From Oasisia sp. SBJ-2009 (Eukaryota > Annelida > Polychaeta > Sabellida > Siboglinidae), in assembly GCA_964017155.1 (NCBI GenBank), contig OZ024857.1, positions 23,926,155-23,990,154 on the forward strand: a stretch of 64,000 nucleotides of DNA, read 5' to 3'. Positions 1 to 12,432 of this stretch are shown here, piece after piece. Positions within the stretch are counted from its first letter, which is position 1. Each line of letters starts with the position of its first letter. Position numbers and translations under genes: made by a program. A model generated the notes under the pieces. The model was given only the letters and a program-made list of their open reading frames with translations. It had not been told where the DNA came from and searched no databases.

Positions 1-942
1 GATGTCCCCCGTGGGTAGACACGTACCTTGTCCCAGACTCACAGACTGGTCTGCGATGAAAAAACATCCTACAACAGCCGGTGGGTCTGACAGCCACAGC
101 TAGTGGTACATCTCAGACTGGAAAAACAGAGTGCTTACATGAGGAAAACATGCAAATGATGATGTCGATGACTCAGTGGTTGTCTGTGTCTGTTGATGCT
201 ACAATTACTGTTGACTATCCTGGTTAATAATAATAAACACTAAGTATATGTGAAGTGCAATAAGTCATGGTACACTGATGTTACTTCCCTATATTAGTCA
301 TTGCCTTAATGAAAGGGAGTATACCTGAACCAGCATCATACTCATAGTGCAAAACTTTGCACTTACAGACAGTTTGCAGTGTTTTAGTTAACTTAACATC
401 TTTATTAATTACCCACACATGATGTCATGATCACGACAGGATGAACTCCCAGCTGTCAGATGAACTAAGGCGTCTTTAATTGTTTATTTACATAGCATAA
501 ATGCGTGCTTATGCATGTGCTAATGCGTGCTTGTGCATGTGCTACGAGTGCACGATTCTCTCCCACACACTCATGCAATAGCAATAGTAAGTTTGGCGTC
601 GAACTCAGAAAAACACCATGAGATGTGCCAGGACAAAGCGGTTGTACATGTGTTGATGATGATGATCACAGCAGACCTGAGTGTGTTCACAGACCTGCTC
701 CGTGGCACCTATCAAGATCATTCTCCTGGCCTTGGCTGGAATCGGGATTGCTGGGCTGAGGGGCAATGCCAGCTGCCTGGTATTTCCGTCTTGTGGGTGT
801 CTCTCGTGGCAGTTACATACGACCGGGCTAGATAGCCCCTTGCCTCTCTACCTGGTATGTGCAATTTGTGCTGATTGCCGGCCGGCCAGGAGTCATTTAG
901 TTGGTTGCTAGTCGGTTAGTTACTTGTCTCACCCACGCCCAG
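1..942. other. No gene recognised (1-942)
   Basis: Unique, mixed-composition sequence. An open frame at 681-911 has a hydrophobic stretch (IILLALAGIGIAGL) but no splice context or family match. Confidence 0.5.
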
Positions 943-982
943 TATGGAGGGTTACAGGCTGGACGAACCTCTCTATGTCGAG
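943..982 (+). CDS. Weak candidate exon (MEGYRLDEPLYVE)
   Basis: A 40-nt open segment is flanked by an acceptor (CTCACCCACGCCCAG) and a donor (GAG|GTAGGG). One frame reads MEGYRLDEPLYVE. There is no homology, so it may be chance. Confidence 0.15.
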
Positions 983-1049
983 GTAGGGGATTGGTATGAC
1001 ATGGCATTGTTGTATTGTGTTGGTATTGTCTTGTAGGCGGGGTGTTGAC

Positions 1050-1495
1050 AGGGTAGTGGTAGTGGTTTCTTTATTCAAAACATTGACAATATTATGCAAA
1101 ACCATACAGGTTGGTGGCATACCTGTACATGTGATTCTGTACTGAATGCTGCACATTTTGTACAGTGCGGTGTAATGTTGTGTGCAGGTTGTATGAGCTT
1201 ATGTACAGAGTCGTGTACAGTTTGTATGTTGTTGTGTTGAGTTGTATGCTGATTGCAAACACTGTCATATTGTGTGCTTGTCGTATACAGCATCATGAAC
1301 AATTTTATATGTATATAGTGATGTGTACAATGTCAAATGTGCAATATCATGTGTACAGCATCACATATTATAATGTCATCTATTGTATCATGTCTGTACA
1401 TTGTTGTGTGTGTAATGACATGTGTACAGTGTCATGTAAACAGTGTAGAGTCATGTTTATGACATGTTTACACTATACAGTGTCATGGTTTGAGC
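1050..1495 (+). repeat. Degenerate TGTACAG / GTCATGT repeat
   Basis: Repeated TGTACAGTGT, TGTACAATGT and GTGTCATGT-like words without a strict period. No coding signal. Confidence 0.5.
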
Positions 1496-1849
1496 ATTGA
1501 GACCTCACTGAAGTGTGTGTTCTGTGTCTCACTGAGACTGTGTGTGGTCTCTATGATCACTTGAAGGTGGTACCCACAGAGGGTCTCTTAGGGTGGTGTT
1601 CTAGCTAGAGTCACGTCTGTTTTGTCTCATAAGTACTGTTGGCTTCCATTGCATCCACCCTTTCAAGGCCCCTCCTTCTGTGGAAACTTCCCTTCCTCAT
1701 CTCCTCCTACGTTCCATTTCCCACCTTCCCTTCTTCAGCCTATCTTCATCCTCACTTTCCACTTGTTGTTCTTTCGTCTTCCCTAAGTCTTCCCTTCTTT
1801 TCCGTCTTTCATTCTTTGTTCCACCTTCCAGTCATCCTCCCTTCCTTTT

Positions 1850-4800
1850 GTTTTTCCTCCTCCCTCTTCCGATAATCCTCCCTACCTCTCTTTCATCCTC
1901 CCTCTTCCAGTCATCCTCTCTTCCTCTTCCCCTCTTTCCTCCTCCCCTCTCCTCCTCCCCTCTCCTCCCTTCCTCTTCCCTTCCCTCCTTCCCTCTTCCA
2001 GTCATCGTCCCTTCCTCTTCTCTTCCCTCCTCCCTCTTCCAGTCATCCTCTCTTCCTCTTCCTCTTCCCCTCTTTCCTCCTCCCCTATCCTCCCTTCCTC
2101 TTCTCTTCCCTCCTTCTCTCTTCCAGTCGTCCTCCCTTCCTCTTCTCTTTCCTCCTCCCTCTTCCAGTCATCTTCCCTTCCTCTTCTCTTCCCTCCTCCC
2201 TCTTCCAGTCATCCTCCCTTCCTCTTCTCTTCCCTCCTCCCTCTTCCAGTCATCTTCCCTTCCTCTTCTCTTCCCTCCTCCCACTTCCAGTCATCCTCTC
2301 TTCCTCTTCCTCTTCCCCTCTTTCCTCCTCCCCTCTCCTCCTCCCCTCTCCTCCCTTCCTCTTCTCTTCCCTCCTTCCCTCTTCCAGTCATCCTCTCTTC
2401 CTCTTCCCCTCTTTCCTCCTCCCCTCTCCTCCTCCCCTCTCCTCCCTTCCTCTTCTCTTCCCTCCTCCCTCTTCCAGTCATCCTCCCTTCCTCTTCTCTT
2501 CCCTCCTCCCTCTTCCAGTCATCCTCCCTTCCTCTTCTCTTCCCTCCTCCCTCTTCCAGTCATCTCTCCCTTCCTCTTCTCTTCCCTCCTCCCTCTTCCA
2601 GTCATCCTCCCTTCCTCTTCTCTTTCCTCCTCCCTCTTCCAGTCATCCTCCCTTCCTCTTCTCTTCCCTCCTCCCTCTTCCACTCATCCTCCCATTCCTC
2701 TTCTCTTCCCTCCTTCCCTCTTCCAGTCATCTCTCCCTTCCTCTTCTCTTTCCTCCTCCCTCTTCCAGTCATCCTCCCTTCCTCTTCTCTTCCCTCCTCC
2801 CTCTTCCAGTCATCTCTCCCTTCCTCTTCTCTTTCCTCCTCCCTCTTCCAGTCATCCTCCCATTCCTTTTCTCTTCCCTCCTTCCCTCTTCCAGTCATCT
2901 CTCCCTTCCTCTTCTCTTTCCTCCTCCCTCTTCCAGTCATCTCTCCCTTCCTCTTCTCTTTCCTCCTCCCTCTTCCAGTCATCCTCCCTTCCTCTTCTCT
3001 TCCCTCCTCCCTCTTCCACTCATCCTCCCTTCCTCTTCTCTTCCCTCCTCCCTCTTCCAGTCATCCTCCCTTCCTCTTCTCTTCCCTCCTCCCTCTTCCA
3101 CTCATCCTCCCTTCCTCTTCTCTTCCCTCCTCCCTCTTCCAGTCATCGTCCCTTCCTCTTCTCTTTCCTCCTCCCTCTTCCAGTCATCCTCCCTTCCTCT
3201 TCTCTTCCCTCCTCCCTCTTCCAGTCATCGTCCCTTCCTCTTCTCTTCCCTCCTCCCTCTTCCAGTCATCTCTCCCTTCCTCTTCTCTTTCCTCCTCCCT
3301 CTTCCAGTCATCCTCCCTTCCTCTTCTCTTCCCTCCTCCCTCTTCCAGTCATCGTCCCTTCCTCTTCTCTTTCCTCCTCCCTCTTCCAGTCATCCTCCCT
3401 TCCTCTTCTCTTCCCTCCTCCCTCTTCCAGTCATCCTCCCTTCCTCTTCTCTTTCCTCCTCCCTCTTCCAGTCATCCTCCCTTCCTCTTCTCTTTCCTCC
3501 TCCCTCTTCCAGTCATCCTCCCTTCCTCTTCTCTTCCCTCCTCCCTCTTCCAGTCATCCTCCCTTCCTCTTCTCTTTCCTCCTCCCTCTTCCAGTCATCC
3601 TCCCTTCCTCTTCTCTTCCCTCCTCCCTCTTCCAGTCATCTCTCCCTTCCTCTTCTCTTTCCTCCTCCCTCTTCCAGTCATCCTCCCTTCCTCTTCTCTT
3701 CCCTCCTCCCTCTTCCAGTCATCGTCCCTTCCTCTTCTCTTTCCTCCTCCCTCTTCCAGTCATCCTCCCTTCCTCTTCTCTTCCCTCCTCCCTCTTCCAG
3801 TCATCCTCCCTTCCTCTTCTCTTCCCTCCTCCCTCTTCCAGTCATCCTCCCTTCCTCTTCTCTTCCCTCCTCCCTCTTCCAGTCATCCTCCCTTCCTCTT
3901 CTCTTCCCTCCTCCCTCTTCCACTCATCCTCCCTTCCTCTTCTCTTCCCTCCTCCCTCTTCCAGTCATCGTCCCTTCCTCTTCTCTTTCCTCCTCCCTCT
4001 TCCAGTCATCCTCCCTTCCTCTTCTCTTCCCTCCTCCCTCTTCCAGTCATCGTCCCTTCCTCTTCTCTTCCCTCCTCCCTCTTCCAGTCATCTCTCCCTT
4101 CCTCTTCTCTTTCCTCCTCCCTCTTCCAGTCATCCTCCCTTCCTCTTCTCTTCCCTCCTCCCTCTTCCAGTCATCCTCCCTTCCTCTTCTCTTCCCTCCT
4201 CCCTCTTCCACTCATCCTCCCTTCCTCTTCTCTTCCCTCCTCCCTCTTCCAGTCATCGTCCCTTCCTCTTCTCTTTCCTCCTCCCTCTTCCAGTCATCCT
4301 CCCTTCCTCTTCTCTTCCCTCCTCCCTCTTCCAGTCATCGTCCCTTCCTCTTCTCTTCCCTCCTCCCTCTTCCAGTCATCTCTCCCTTCCTCTTCTCTTT
4401 CCTCCTCCCTCTTCCAGTCATCCTCCCTTCCTCTTCTCTTCCCTCCTCCCTCTTCCAGTCATCCTCCCTTCCTCTTCTCTTCCCTCCTCCCTCTTCCACT
4501 CATCCTCCCTTCCTCTTCTCTTCCCTCCTCCCTCTTCCAGTCATCCTCCATTCCTCTTCTCTTCCCTCCTCCCTCTTCCAGTCATCCTCCCTTCCTCTTC
4601 TCTTCCCTCCTCCCTCTTCCAGTCATCCTCCCTTCCTCTTCTCTTCCCTCCTCCCTCTTCCAGTCATCCTCCCTTCCTCTTCTCTTCCCTCCTCCCTCTT
4701 CCAGTCATCCTCCCTTCCTCTTCTCTTCCCTCCTCCCTCTTCCAGTCATCCTCCCTTCCTCTTCTCTTCCCTCCTCCCTCTTCCAGTCATCCTCCCTTCC

Positions 4801-5285
4801 TCTTCTCTTCCCTCCTCCCTCTTCCAGTCATCGTCCCTTCCTCTTCTCTTCCCTCCTCCCTCTCCCAGTCATCGTCCCTTCCTCTTCTCTTCCCTCCTCC
4901 CTCTTCCAGTCATCCTCCCTTCCTCTTCTCTTCCCTCCTCCCTCTTCCAGTCATCGTCCCTTCCTCTTCTCTTCCCTCCTCCCTCTTCCAGTCATCCTCC
5001 CTTCCTCTTCTCTTCCCTCCTCCCTCTTCCAGTCATCGTCCCTTCCTCTTCTCTTCCCTCCTCCCTCTCCCAGTCATCGTCCCTTCCTCTTCTCTTCCCT
5101 CCTCCCTCTTCCAGTCATCCTCCCTTCCTCTTCTCTTCCCTCCTCCCTCTTCCAGTCATCGTCCCTTCCTCTTCTCTTCCCTCCCCTCCTCCCTCTTCCA
5201 GTCATCCTCCCTTCCTCTTCTCTTCCCTCCTCCCTCTTCCAGTCATCCTCCCTTCCTCTTCTCCTCTACCAGTCATACTCTTCCC
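1850..5285 (+). repeat. 3.4-kb pyrimidine-rich satellite, 41-bp unit
   Basis: The unit runs AGTCATCCTCCCTTCCTCTT then CTCTTCCCTCCTCCCTCTTCC, repeated about 80 times with 41/42-bp variants. One strand is almost all C and T. Variants with CACTCATCC recur at 3921, 4209 and 4497, showing a 288-bp higher-order period. The long open frame across it (1680-5369) is caused by lack of A and G, not by selection. Confidence 0.97.
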
Positions 5286-5289
5286 CTCT

Positions 5290-6939
5290 TTTTATCATCC
5301 CTCTTCCTCAAGGTGACCACAGTAGACGCATATGTGACAAATTGCTGTGAATGTTTATTTTTAGAGTAAAACCTTTATAAATGAAGTGTTGACGTGTCAG
5401 AGAGGCCAGATGTCTTACACTGAACGTAGCCAGCCCCTGTGACAGGTAACCATGTCACCTGTGACAGGTAACCATGTCACGCTCTAGATGTCAACGGACA
5501 AGTTGCTGCTTGTGTCACCTGTCACAATGTTGCTACTATCTCAGTTGATTGTACGTGGATCTTCTTCAGGTGGTCTGTCATATAGAAGCACCTCATCTAT
5601 CTAGTCTTCCGTTATAGTTAATCTTCACTCTTATTTCCCCCTGCCATCTTCCTTTCAGTTGATCTGGTGGTATCATTACCGCACTCTGCACAACAATACT
5701 TGGTCATAGCTAATATCTACGGGGAGACACAGATGGGTGTATTCTGGTGAAACCCTGTGATTCTGGCGGTGCCGTTTCGCAGAATCTTCATTCAATCAAC
5801 TCGTGAGCGCCAAGCGTAAATGCCTTGATGACTTCGGTGATTGCTAGTAATGTGTTATAATATGATGTATTACAAACCAGACAGCCGTGAAGACTCCGTT
5901 CTTATCTCGCGTAGTTCCTTTGTCGTGCACAGAGGGAGCTCTCAACAGCTCTGTGATGTCTTTGTCGAGGGTTGTATCTCAGCTGTCACTGGCTTTGTGT
6001 GCGGCTGACAAAACACCATTGAGCCGCTGAATGAGAATCTTATCGTGATATCCTCGCGCAGAGCTGGTGTTCGTCTCATGTCACATTTGTTCACGCTTGA
6101 TTTATGTTACACATGCGACTGTTGTGTTCGCTTCCACAAACAAAATAATCAGGTTCTTATGTTGCAAATCTGCGTGTGGTATCTTCGTTCTAGTGGCAGC
6201 GTCTACAAGTTCCAACCTCCGTAGCTATTAATTATACCATAATCTCTGCTTAAGGTAACTGTTTAGAAACATACCAGCACATTGCTAATTGTTTTGCTCC
6301 CTGTGTACAGTTTTTTGTGCATACCATTCAAAGGCTGTAATAATGAGTTCATTGTCTAAGTCATGAATGTTTTCTTAACGGTACAGGACTTTTTTACATT
6401 TCTTATTTGTGACAGAAAAATTCTTCTTATGTAAAGGTGTAAACCAATTAGACTTGTTGCTCGCATAAAAATGCTGATTGATTTAACTATGACGATGATA
6501 CCTGAGTTACATCTTGTGATCAGACGTTTAATTGCATTTTTTACATCTCAGTGGATGTTTGGTAGGATTTGGAGAGGAGTGAGACAGTACTGCTAAAAAT
6601 TGAAAAAAGTGAAGTTTTTGCAAACTTCAAAGTGTGCATTTGGACAGTGGAGGTTGTTTATGTCCCCCAAAATACCCAGAACCCATCTCTGGAGAGAGTG
6701 GAGGAGAGATGGATTGTGGGTAAGGGATCGGTGGCAGATGGTAGAAAGCTGACAAGTAACAGCAGCTGAACCAACGTCGCATGAACCTGGCTGTAGACTA
6801 TGGGGTAAAGGAACAACACAACACCAGCAGAGTGATCAAACAAATAAACAGCAACAGGAAATGTACGGCAACCCTGTCAGAGTATCATTTAGACTTGTCC
6901 CTGTGGTAATAGAGCAGGGGCTTGCTGCTACAGTCAACA
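5290..6939. other. Unique non-coding DNA (5290-6939)
   Basis: Nothing beyond the short 24-bp duplication at 5433. Open frames are under 70 codons without splice context. Confidence 0.6.
5433..5482 (+). repeat. Two 24-bp copies of a palindromic-type unit
   Basis: CCTGTGACAGGTAACCATGT is repeated at once. It contains inverted GTGACA/TGTCAC words. Confidence 0.7.
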
Positions 6940-7339
6940 GTTAAGGTACACTGCGTGTGCCCCCCCCCCCACACCCACCGCCCACCCGACCGCGCTCTGT
7001 TTGTTAAGTGCACCGTAGAGTGGCCGACAAATATATTATTTGTGTCAGCGGAGTTTTTGCGGCGTGCGTGTGTGCGCCAGTCAGCGAGACATTGTGGTCC
7101 GAGGGCATCAAAGGGACCTTTGTTAGGCGCTCGGTCACGCTCCAACGACCACAGCCCAGGAGAAGTCCCCCCTCGGTATCATCAGTCTTGTCACAGGCGT
7201 GTGGACATCGGCAGTGTCAACAAGGACCCCTCCCTGACACTCGTCCCCGATTGCCGCCCGTCGAGCCGATCATCTTCAATTGTTAGTCGTCATCGGACGA
7301 TGGGATTTTTATTGTTCTTTTGACAGCTGCGAAGTGACT
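6940..7339 (+). promoter_or_regulatory. CpG-containing possible promoter / 5'UTR region
   Basis: This stretch has many CpG dinucleotides (for example around 6980-7000, 7055-7090 and 7130-7270) compared with the AT-rich flanks, and a TATA-like AAATATATTATT near 7029. It ends at the candidate first donor at 7349. No transcript evidence is available from sequence. Confidence 0.3.
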
Positions 7340-7348
7340 ATGGCCAAG
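7340..7348 (+). CDS. Candidate first coding exon end (Met-Ala-Lys) with donor
   Basis: The sequence ACTATGGCCAAG|GTATGT gives an ATG with a purine at -3 and G at +4, then three codons and a consensus donor in phase 0. The upstream 400 bases are richer in CpG than the surroundings. Such a short coding start is common for genes with long first introns. Assignment to tensin rests only on position, strand and phase. Confidence 0.2.
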
Positions 7349-8251
7349 GTATGTTGAGTGATTCGCAGGAATAATACGTGTGTATTCAGCGGCGGGTCGT
7401 GTTACGACTCAGGTATTTGAGCTGCGTTACGTTACGCACGACCTGTGCAACCTGAACTCAGGTTGAGGCAAATGCAGCTTTGAGGCGGTTTTGGCTTCGA
7501 CAGAGGAGGAAGATCGCTCGAAAACAGGGGATGGGTGTTTAGTTACTAAGTGAAAGTTTGCATAAAACATGCACAGTTGTGTTTTGTGTGTTTTTGCAAC
7601 TTTTGTGCATATAAATGTCACTTTTGTATGTTTCATGTTTGTGGACCTAACCATTAGCTTGTTTAGTCTCGATTTTTTCACATATTCCGAAAGGGTTGTG
7701 CCGCTCATTTCAAGATAGAATGTGTAGATAGACTTGAGATCAGTGACCAAACATTTTAAGTACATTTATTGTTGTCAGTGCTCATTTGGGGGGATTCCAT
7801 ATAGAGGCTTTATCTTTTATGGAGTTCAGAGTCTTCAACTTCACTATGTTCTAATTTAGTTTTATTGAACAGAATAAGGCCATTAATTATTTTACTGGAG
7901 CCAGACTGGGAGTCATTATGAACACCCTGTGGATAAGGAGGAAATGGGCATTTTTAACGGGTTCTGACTAAACCACGTCCCGTACTTATTTCTAGAAGCA
8001 CACCCCGACTTACTTCTGTGATACTCCATGTCAGACGATAGACAATTAAACTTCTTCTAGTCTGCTGTTGTCTGTCATTCTTGATCTGGATAAAGGACAA
8101 CACAACACGTGCTAGTAATAAAATAATTAATATTTATAGAGAGACATCATGTTACCACTAGTTTGGACATGCTTTTAGAGCTGTGCAATAGACCTGCTTC
8201 TTGAAGAGCCATTACATGGCAAGTTGGATGCTTCAGAAACATGCTGTTAAT

Positions 8252-8345
8252 GTAGGGGTGGGGAGGGGGGGGGGAGGTAATGTAGGGGTGGGGGGGAGGT
8301 AATGTAGGGGTGGGGGGGGGTAATGTAGGGGTGGGGGGGGGGGTG
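8252..8345 (+). repeat. G-rich tandem repeat (TAATGTAGGGGTGGGGGG)
   Basis: Four copies of TAATGTAGGGGTGGGG with G runs of 4 to 12. The + strand could form G-quadruplexes. Confidence 0.85.
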
Positions 8346-10459
8346 GAGTAGTCAGAAATTGGTGTAGGTTCTGTTCTGAGAAAACAATCTTTACATCTGT
8401 CTAGGGTCTAGGGAAACAGTTGAATCACAACTAGTCCTTGGTTAGTGTGCTGGGCCCACAGAGACTATGGCTGGGCCACAGAATGTTAAGGGCATATGAT
8501 ATTTTAGTTGTGATCATGTGTGGTAAGGTAAATCAATCATTACAGAAGCTCTTATGCTAGAGTGTGTGTGTGTATATAAATAAACATACACACATGCATG
8601 CTCGCAGGCATGCACTCTCTCCACTGTAGTTGCCAGAGGTGATTTATAAAAATCCCAGCTGATTGCTGTGTCTGATACTACTGACTTAACATGTGGACAT
8701 GTGGCCAAGATATATAGCCTGGTTCTGATAACTATTTTTGAGCACTAGAAAAGCAGCTGGTCAGAGAGTGGAATGGAAAAGAAGGGGAGGAGCACCTAGA
8801 CTGTAATGGAGTGGTCTCCGTGGAGAGACAGTTGGGAGGATTGGAGAGGTAGAGAGAAAAAAGGTAGTGGGGAAAGTTGGCAAAGAAAGTAGAGCAAGAT
8901 AAGTGATGAGGAAGAAGAGGAAGAAAAAGACAACTGAAATCAGAGAAAAGACCCAAGACCAGCCCCAGCCCTGACGGCAAGGGAGGAGAACCTTCCGTTC
9001 CATTTCACTGCCGGGAGTTGGTAGATAATTACATGTTATCTGGATTAAGCACTGTTTTGATATCTCCCCTAAGCCACGCCCAGCATCGTGATCATCTGGC
9101 CTAAGACCACATTTGCATTTTCCATAGGCGACCATTATAACGTTTCCTTCATTTCCTATTAATCTTGATCAGCTCTCTTATTGACAATTTCACAGCATGT
9201 TTACCCTCCACAGACAGAGGTTCAGTGGAAAATTCGTGAACTTTTAATACCTCAGGCTCCCACAAAGTTCATTCAAACCTTACACCCCTCCATTTCTGCT
9301 TGAGCCACCCACGGATTGCCCCTGATTACATCACCAAGCAAAATGACAAATGTATTAATACGCAGAAATGCACCGAATGACAGCTGTCGTAATTTGACAG
9401 CTCTGATGTCACGCTGCACAAAAACGTCATTTATAATCACTCCACACTACATATGTGCTCACAGAAATCCAGACAACGTGCATAATGCTGCTTTTTTAAG
9501 GTACTCTGCGGTCGGGTAATGGCGGACGTGCACATTTTGGTGGTCTTACACCATCTCATACACTACCCGACGCTACCCACAATGCATCACTCTATGTGAT
9601 GGCAACCTGATATTTGTTCTAACGTAAAACCTTATTAATGTGTCGGCGGCATAAATCAGAACAACTTATGAATCATTGTTAGTAGATTGTTGTGAATGCT
9701 AGCACGAAGGCTGGTGTCGTATTTTTGTAAAGTGCAGCAAACCGTAAAGTTGGTTCAACCAATATGTCAGATGGGTGGAAGACAGAATGCATGACGGAAG
9801 TTTACGATTAGTGTCCTTTGGTAATTGCAGCTGTCATCTGTGAATCACAGAATCACATTCGCGTGATTAGATGCGGAAACGTCGCTTTCATGTTTCATCA
9901 AAACAAGCAGCTGATTGCAGTTTATGAGGAGCAAGTCCCGGTTAAATCAAGTGTTTTATAGCATTGTTCTGCTTGGCTGAGGTGTGAGCGAATATTTATG
10001 TTGACATCTAGGACTTGCCTTATACGGGCTGACACAGGTGTCGTGGACCCCCCTCATTGAGACCAGGTGTGGGTCGGGAGAAACTGAATTACTACGGGCT
10101 ATTTTGGGAAAACACAACACAATAATATGAGGCTGGCAAAAAATGAGAGAGTAAACATTTCTGACTGTCTGCAGATAATCACTCCCCAGAGTCCCCGCTG
10201 CAGTTAATCTAGATGCACAACAATGTAATATTACACTTTGTACATTACTACCTCCATTTGTGTTTACGTTATTATGCACCTTAAAGAAAGACTGACAGTT
10301 ATTGCTGAGAAAAATATTGACCTGATATGACTTAAGGAATTTTATAACACACTCATTAATCACATAAGCTACATTATGTACTTGTTAACATTTATTTAAT
10401 ATTTTTGGGAAGAATTTGATTTGGATGATGTATTTGAGATTGTTTGATTTTTATAAGGG

Positions 10460-10610
10460 TGACTATTACTGTCTTAGAGGAGTCTCCTGGTCCTATTTTG
10501 TTATTTCGTTGTCATATAGTATGCCATTTATACAATACAATATTATAATTTGTATTAATTTTGTAATTTGTGACATGAATTTATTGTATTACGTGCAGGT
10601 CGAATAAGAG
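10460..10610 (+). mobile_element. Retroposon fragment sharing a 19-bp block with 38902
   Basis: The exact block GTCTTAGAGGAGTCTCCTG at 10471-10489 is followed by a T-rich stretch similar in character to 38.9 kb. Only the block is certain. Confidence 0.4.
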
Positions 10611-12247
10611 CAAATATTTCTTCAAATGTTTCTTACATTGTAGGTTCCTTGACAATATCTATCAGAGTTCTCACTCCAGTTTTGTTTTATCATTTCCTGT
10701 GTCTACAAATTACATCTGACTGCTTTGTTGTGTCCAGCCATGTTAGCTCAGAATTGTGTTCATTTATACACATACATGAGATAATACTTATAACATGTGT
10801 ATGTTAATTAGTGACTTTGTTTCTAAATGGTAGATCACATTGGTTTGTAATTGTTCCTGTTTCTTCCCCACCCAATCTCCGACAGATATATTTTAGGTTA
10901 TTCTGAACCCATTTTTGTACCGTCAGCCGGCATTACTCTGTAGTTAGAATTGTTGTTTTGGTTTTCAAGGCGCAGGCAGTTTCTTTGAATCATCCTCAGT
11001 TTGTTCAGCACCATGACCTCAACGACAGCAACGGTGGAATTAGTCAAGTATACATCTTTTGTGTAGCAATTGCAGTGCGGTTGACTGTATCCGTGATAAG
11101 TACCGTCAATGTTCGAACAGGTCTGCCAGACGGAGAAATATAAAAAACGTGTTTAACGGTCTGGAGCTCCGTAGGACCCTGTTTTTTGTCAGATTTCATT
11201 TCGACACACCTACCAGGCCCTGTGCTATTCAAACACACTCTACACAAACAGTTGCTATCTACGGGGATCTTGTGTGAAGCCACACAGTGTTGACAGAGAT
11301 TGTGTTTCAGAGTCGTGTCAGGCTCGCTGTAGAGAAACAAATATCGGTTCACCTCGAGCAGTTCATGGACAAGTTACTACAGTTGTGGCAAATATGATCG
11401 AATCTGCAACAGAACTTACCTTTCATAGGCCATGTTTTCAAAGCTAAGAAACGGGATTGGATTCCAGGAGGAGAGCTCAATGCGAACACATTTGAACGCG
11501 CAGATACATTTCGACGCTAATGTTTATGGTCGATTTAGAAAATGAGTTAAAACCATTTAATCTTGAATTACAGCAAAGCACTTGCTCTGCTTGAAATTGA
11601 TAACTTCATCTAGGTTTCATGTCTGTCATAGACGTTGACGATCATGACCCTATTTGTAGCAGTTCTGTTGTGCCCCTTCCTTGCCATTTTATTATCTGGC
11701 ATCCTCTTTTTTACCTCTTCAATCTTTCCTGTTGTTAGTAGAATTATGCTCTTTTTCTTTATCAATATATGGCCTATAAATCATGTTTGTCTTGTTCTGA
11801 ATTTGTTAATAATCTTTCTTTTTGATTTGGCATTGCAATTTCAACAAACTATTCATTCTGTTTAAAACTGGTGACTACCTTGGGTAAGTTGATTTGCACA
11901 TTACAATTGCATATTGGCTGTCAATAAACGTCAGCACGAGGGATTACTGGTAAATCCATTGCAGAATAACCTGCATGTAAATATTTGTTTGTTTCGAGCG
12001 TGAACTTTCTCTACTCGTGACTATGGGCGATTAGAACTGGCACAGATTCACATTTAGATACTGTAGGTTCACACGAAATGATAGAGAGGGCAAGTGGGCA
12101 GTGAGCCCAGGGCTACATAGAGCCGTGCGTAGGCACTGCTTGTCATTATCACGTCTTGGAATGTACGCCATATGCAGGAACTGGTTTGTTATGCTGACTG
12201 ATAACTTGTTTACATGCTTGAACTGTAACTGGCTTGGCACTCTTTAC

Positions 12248-12278
12248 AGATGTGTATGTGGATGCGTGTGTACGTGTG

Positions 12279-12309
<31 letters not shown>

Positions 12310-12374
12310 ATGTGTGGGTGCATGCGAGAGTGAGTGCGTGCATGGGTGCGTGAGTGCGTGCCTGCGTGCGTGAG

Positions 12375-12414
<40 letters not shown>

Positions 12415-12432
12415 TGAGTGAGTGAGTGAGTG
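12248..12432 (+). repeat. (GTGC)n microsatellite
   Basis: Long runs of GTGCGTGC with GTGA and GTGG variants. Open frames over it are artefacts. Confidence 0.95.

Noticed and set aside
1680..5369. 1229-codon open frame on the + strand
   Set aside because: It coincides with the pyrimidine satellite; the frame stays open because the strand lacks A and G, and the product is only S, L, P, F and a few others.
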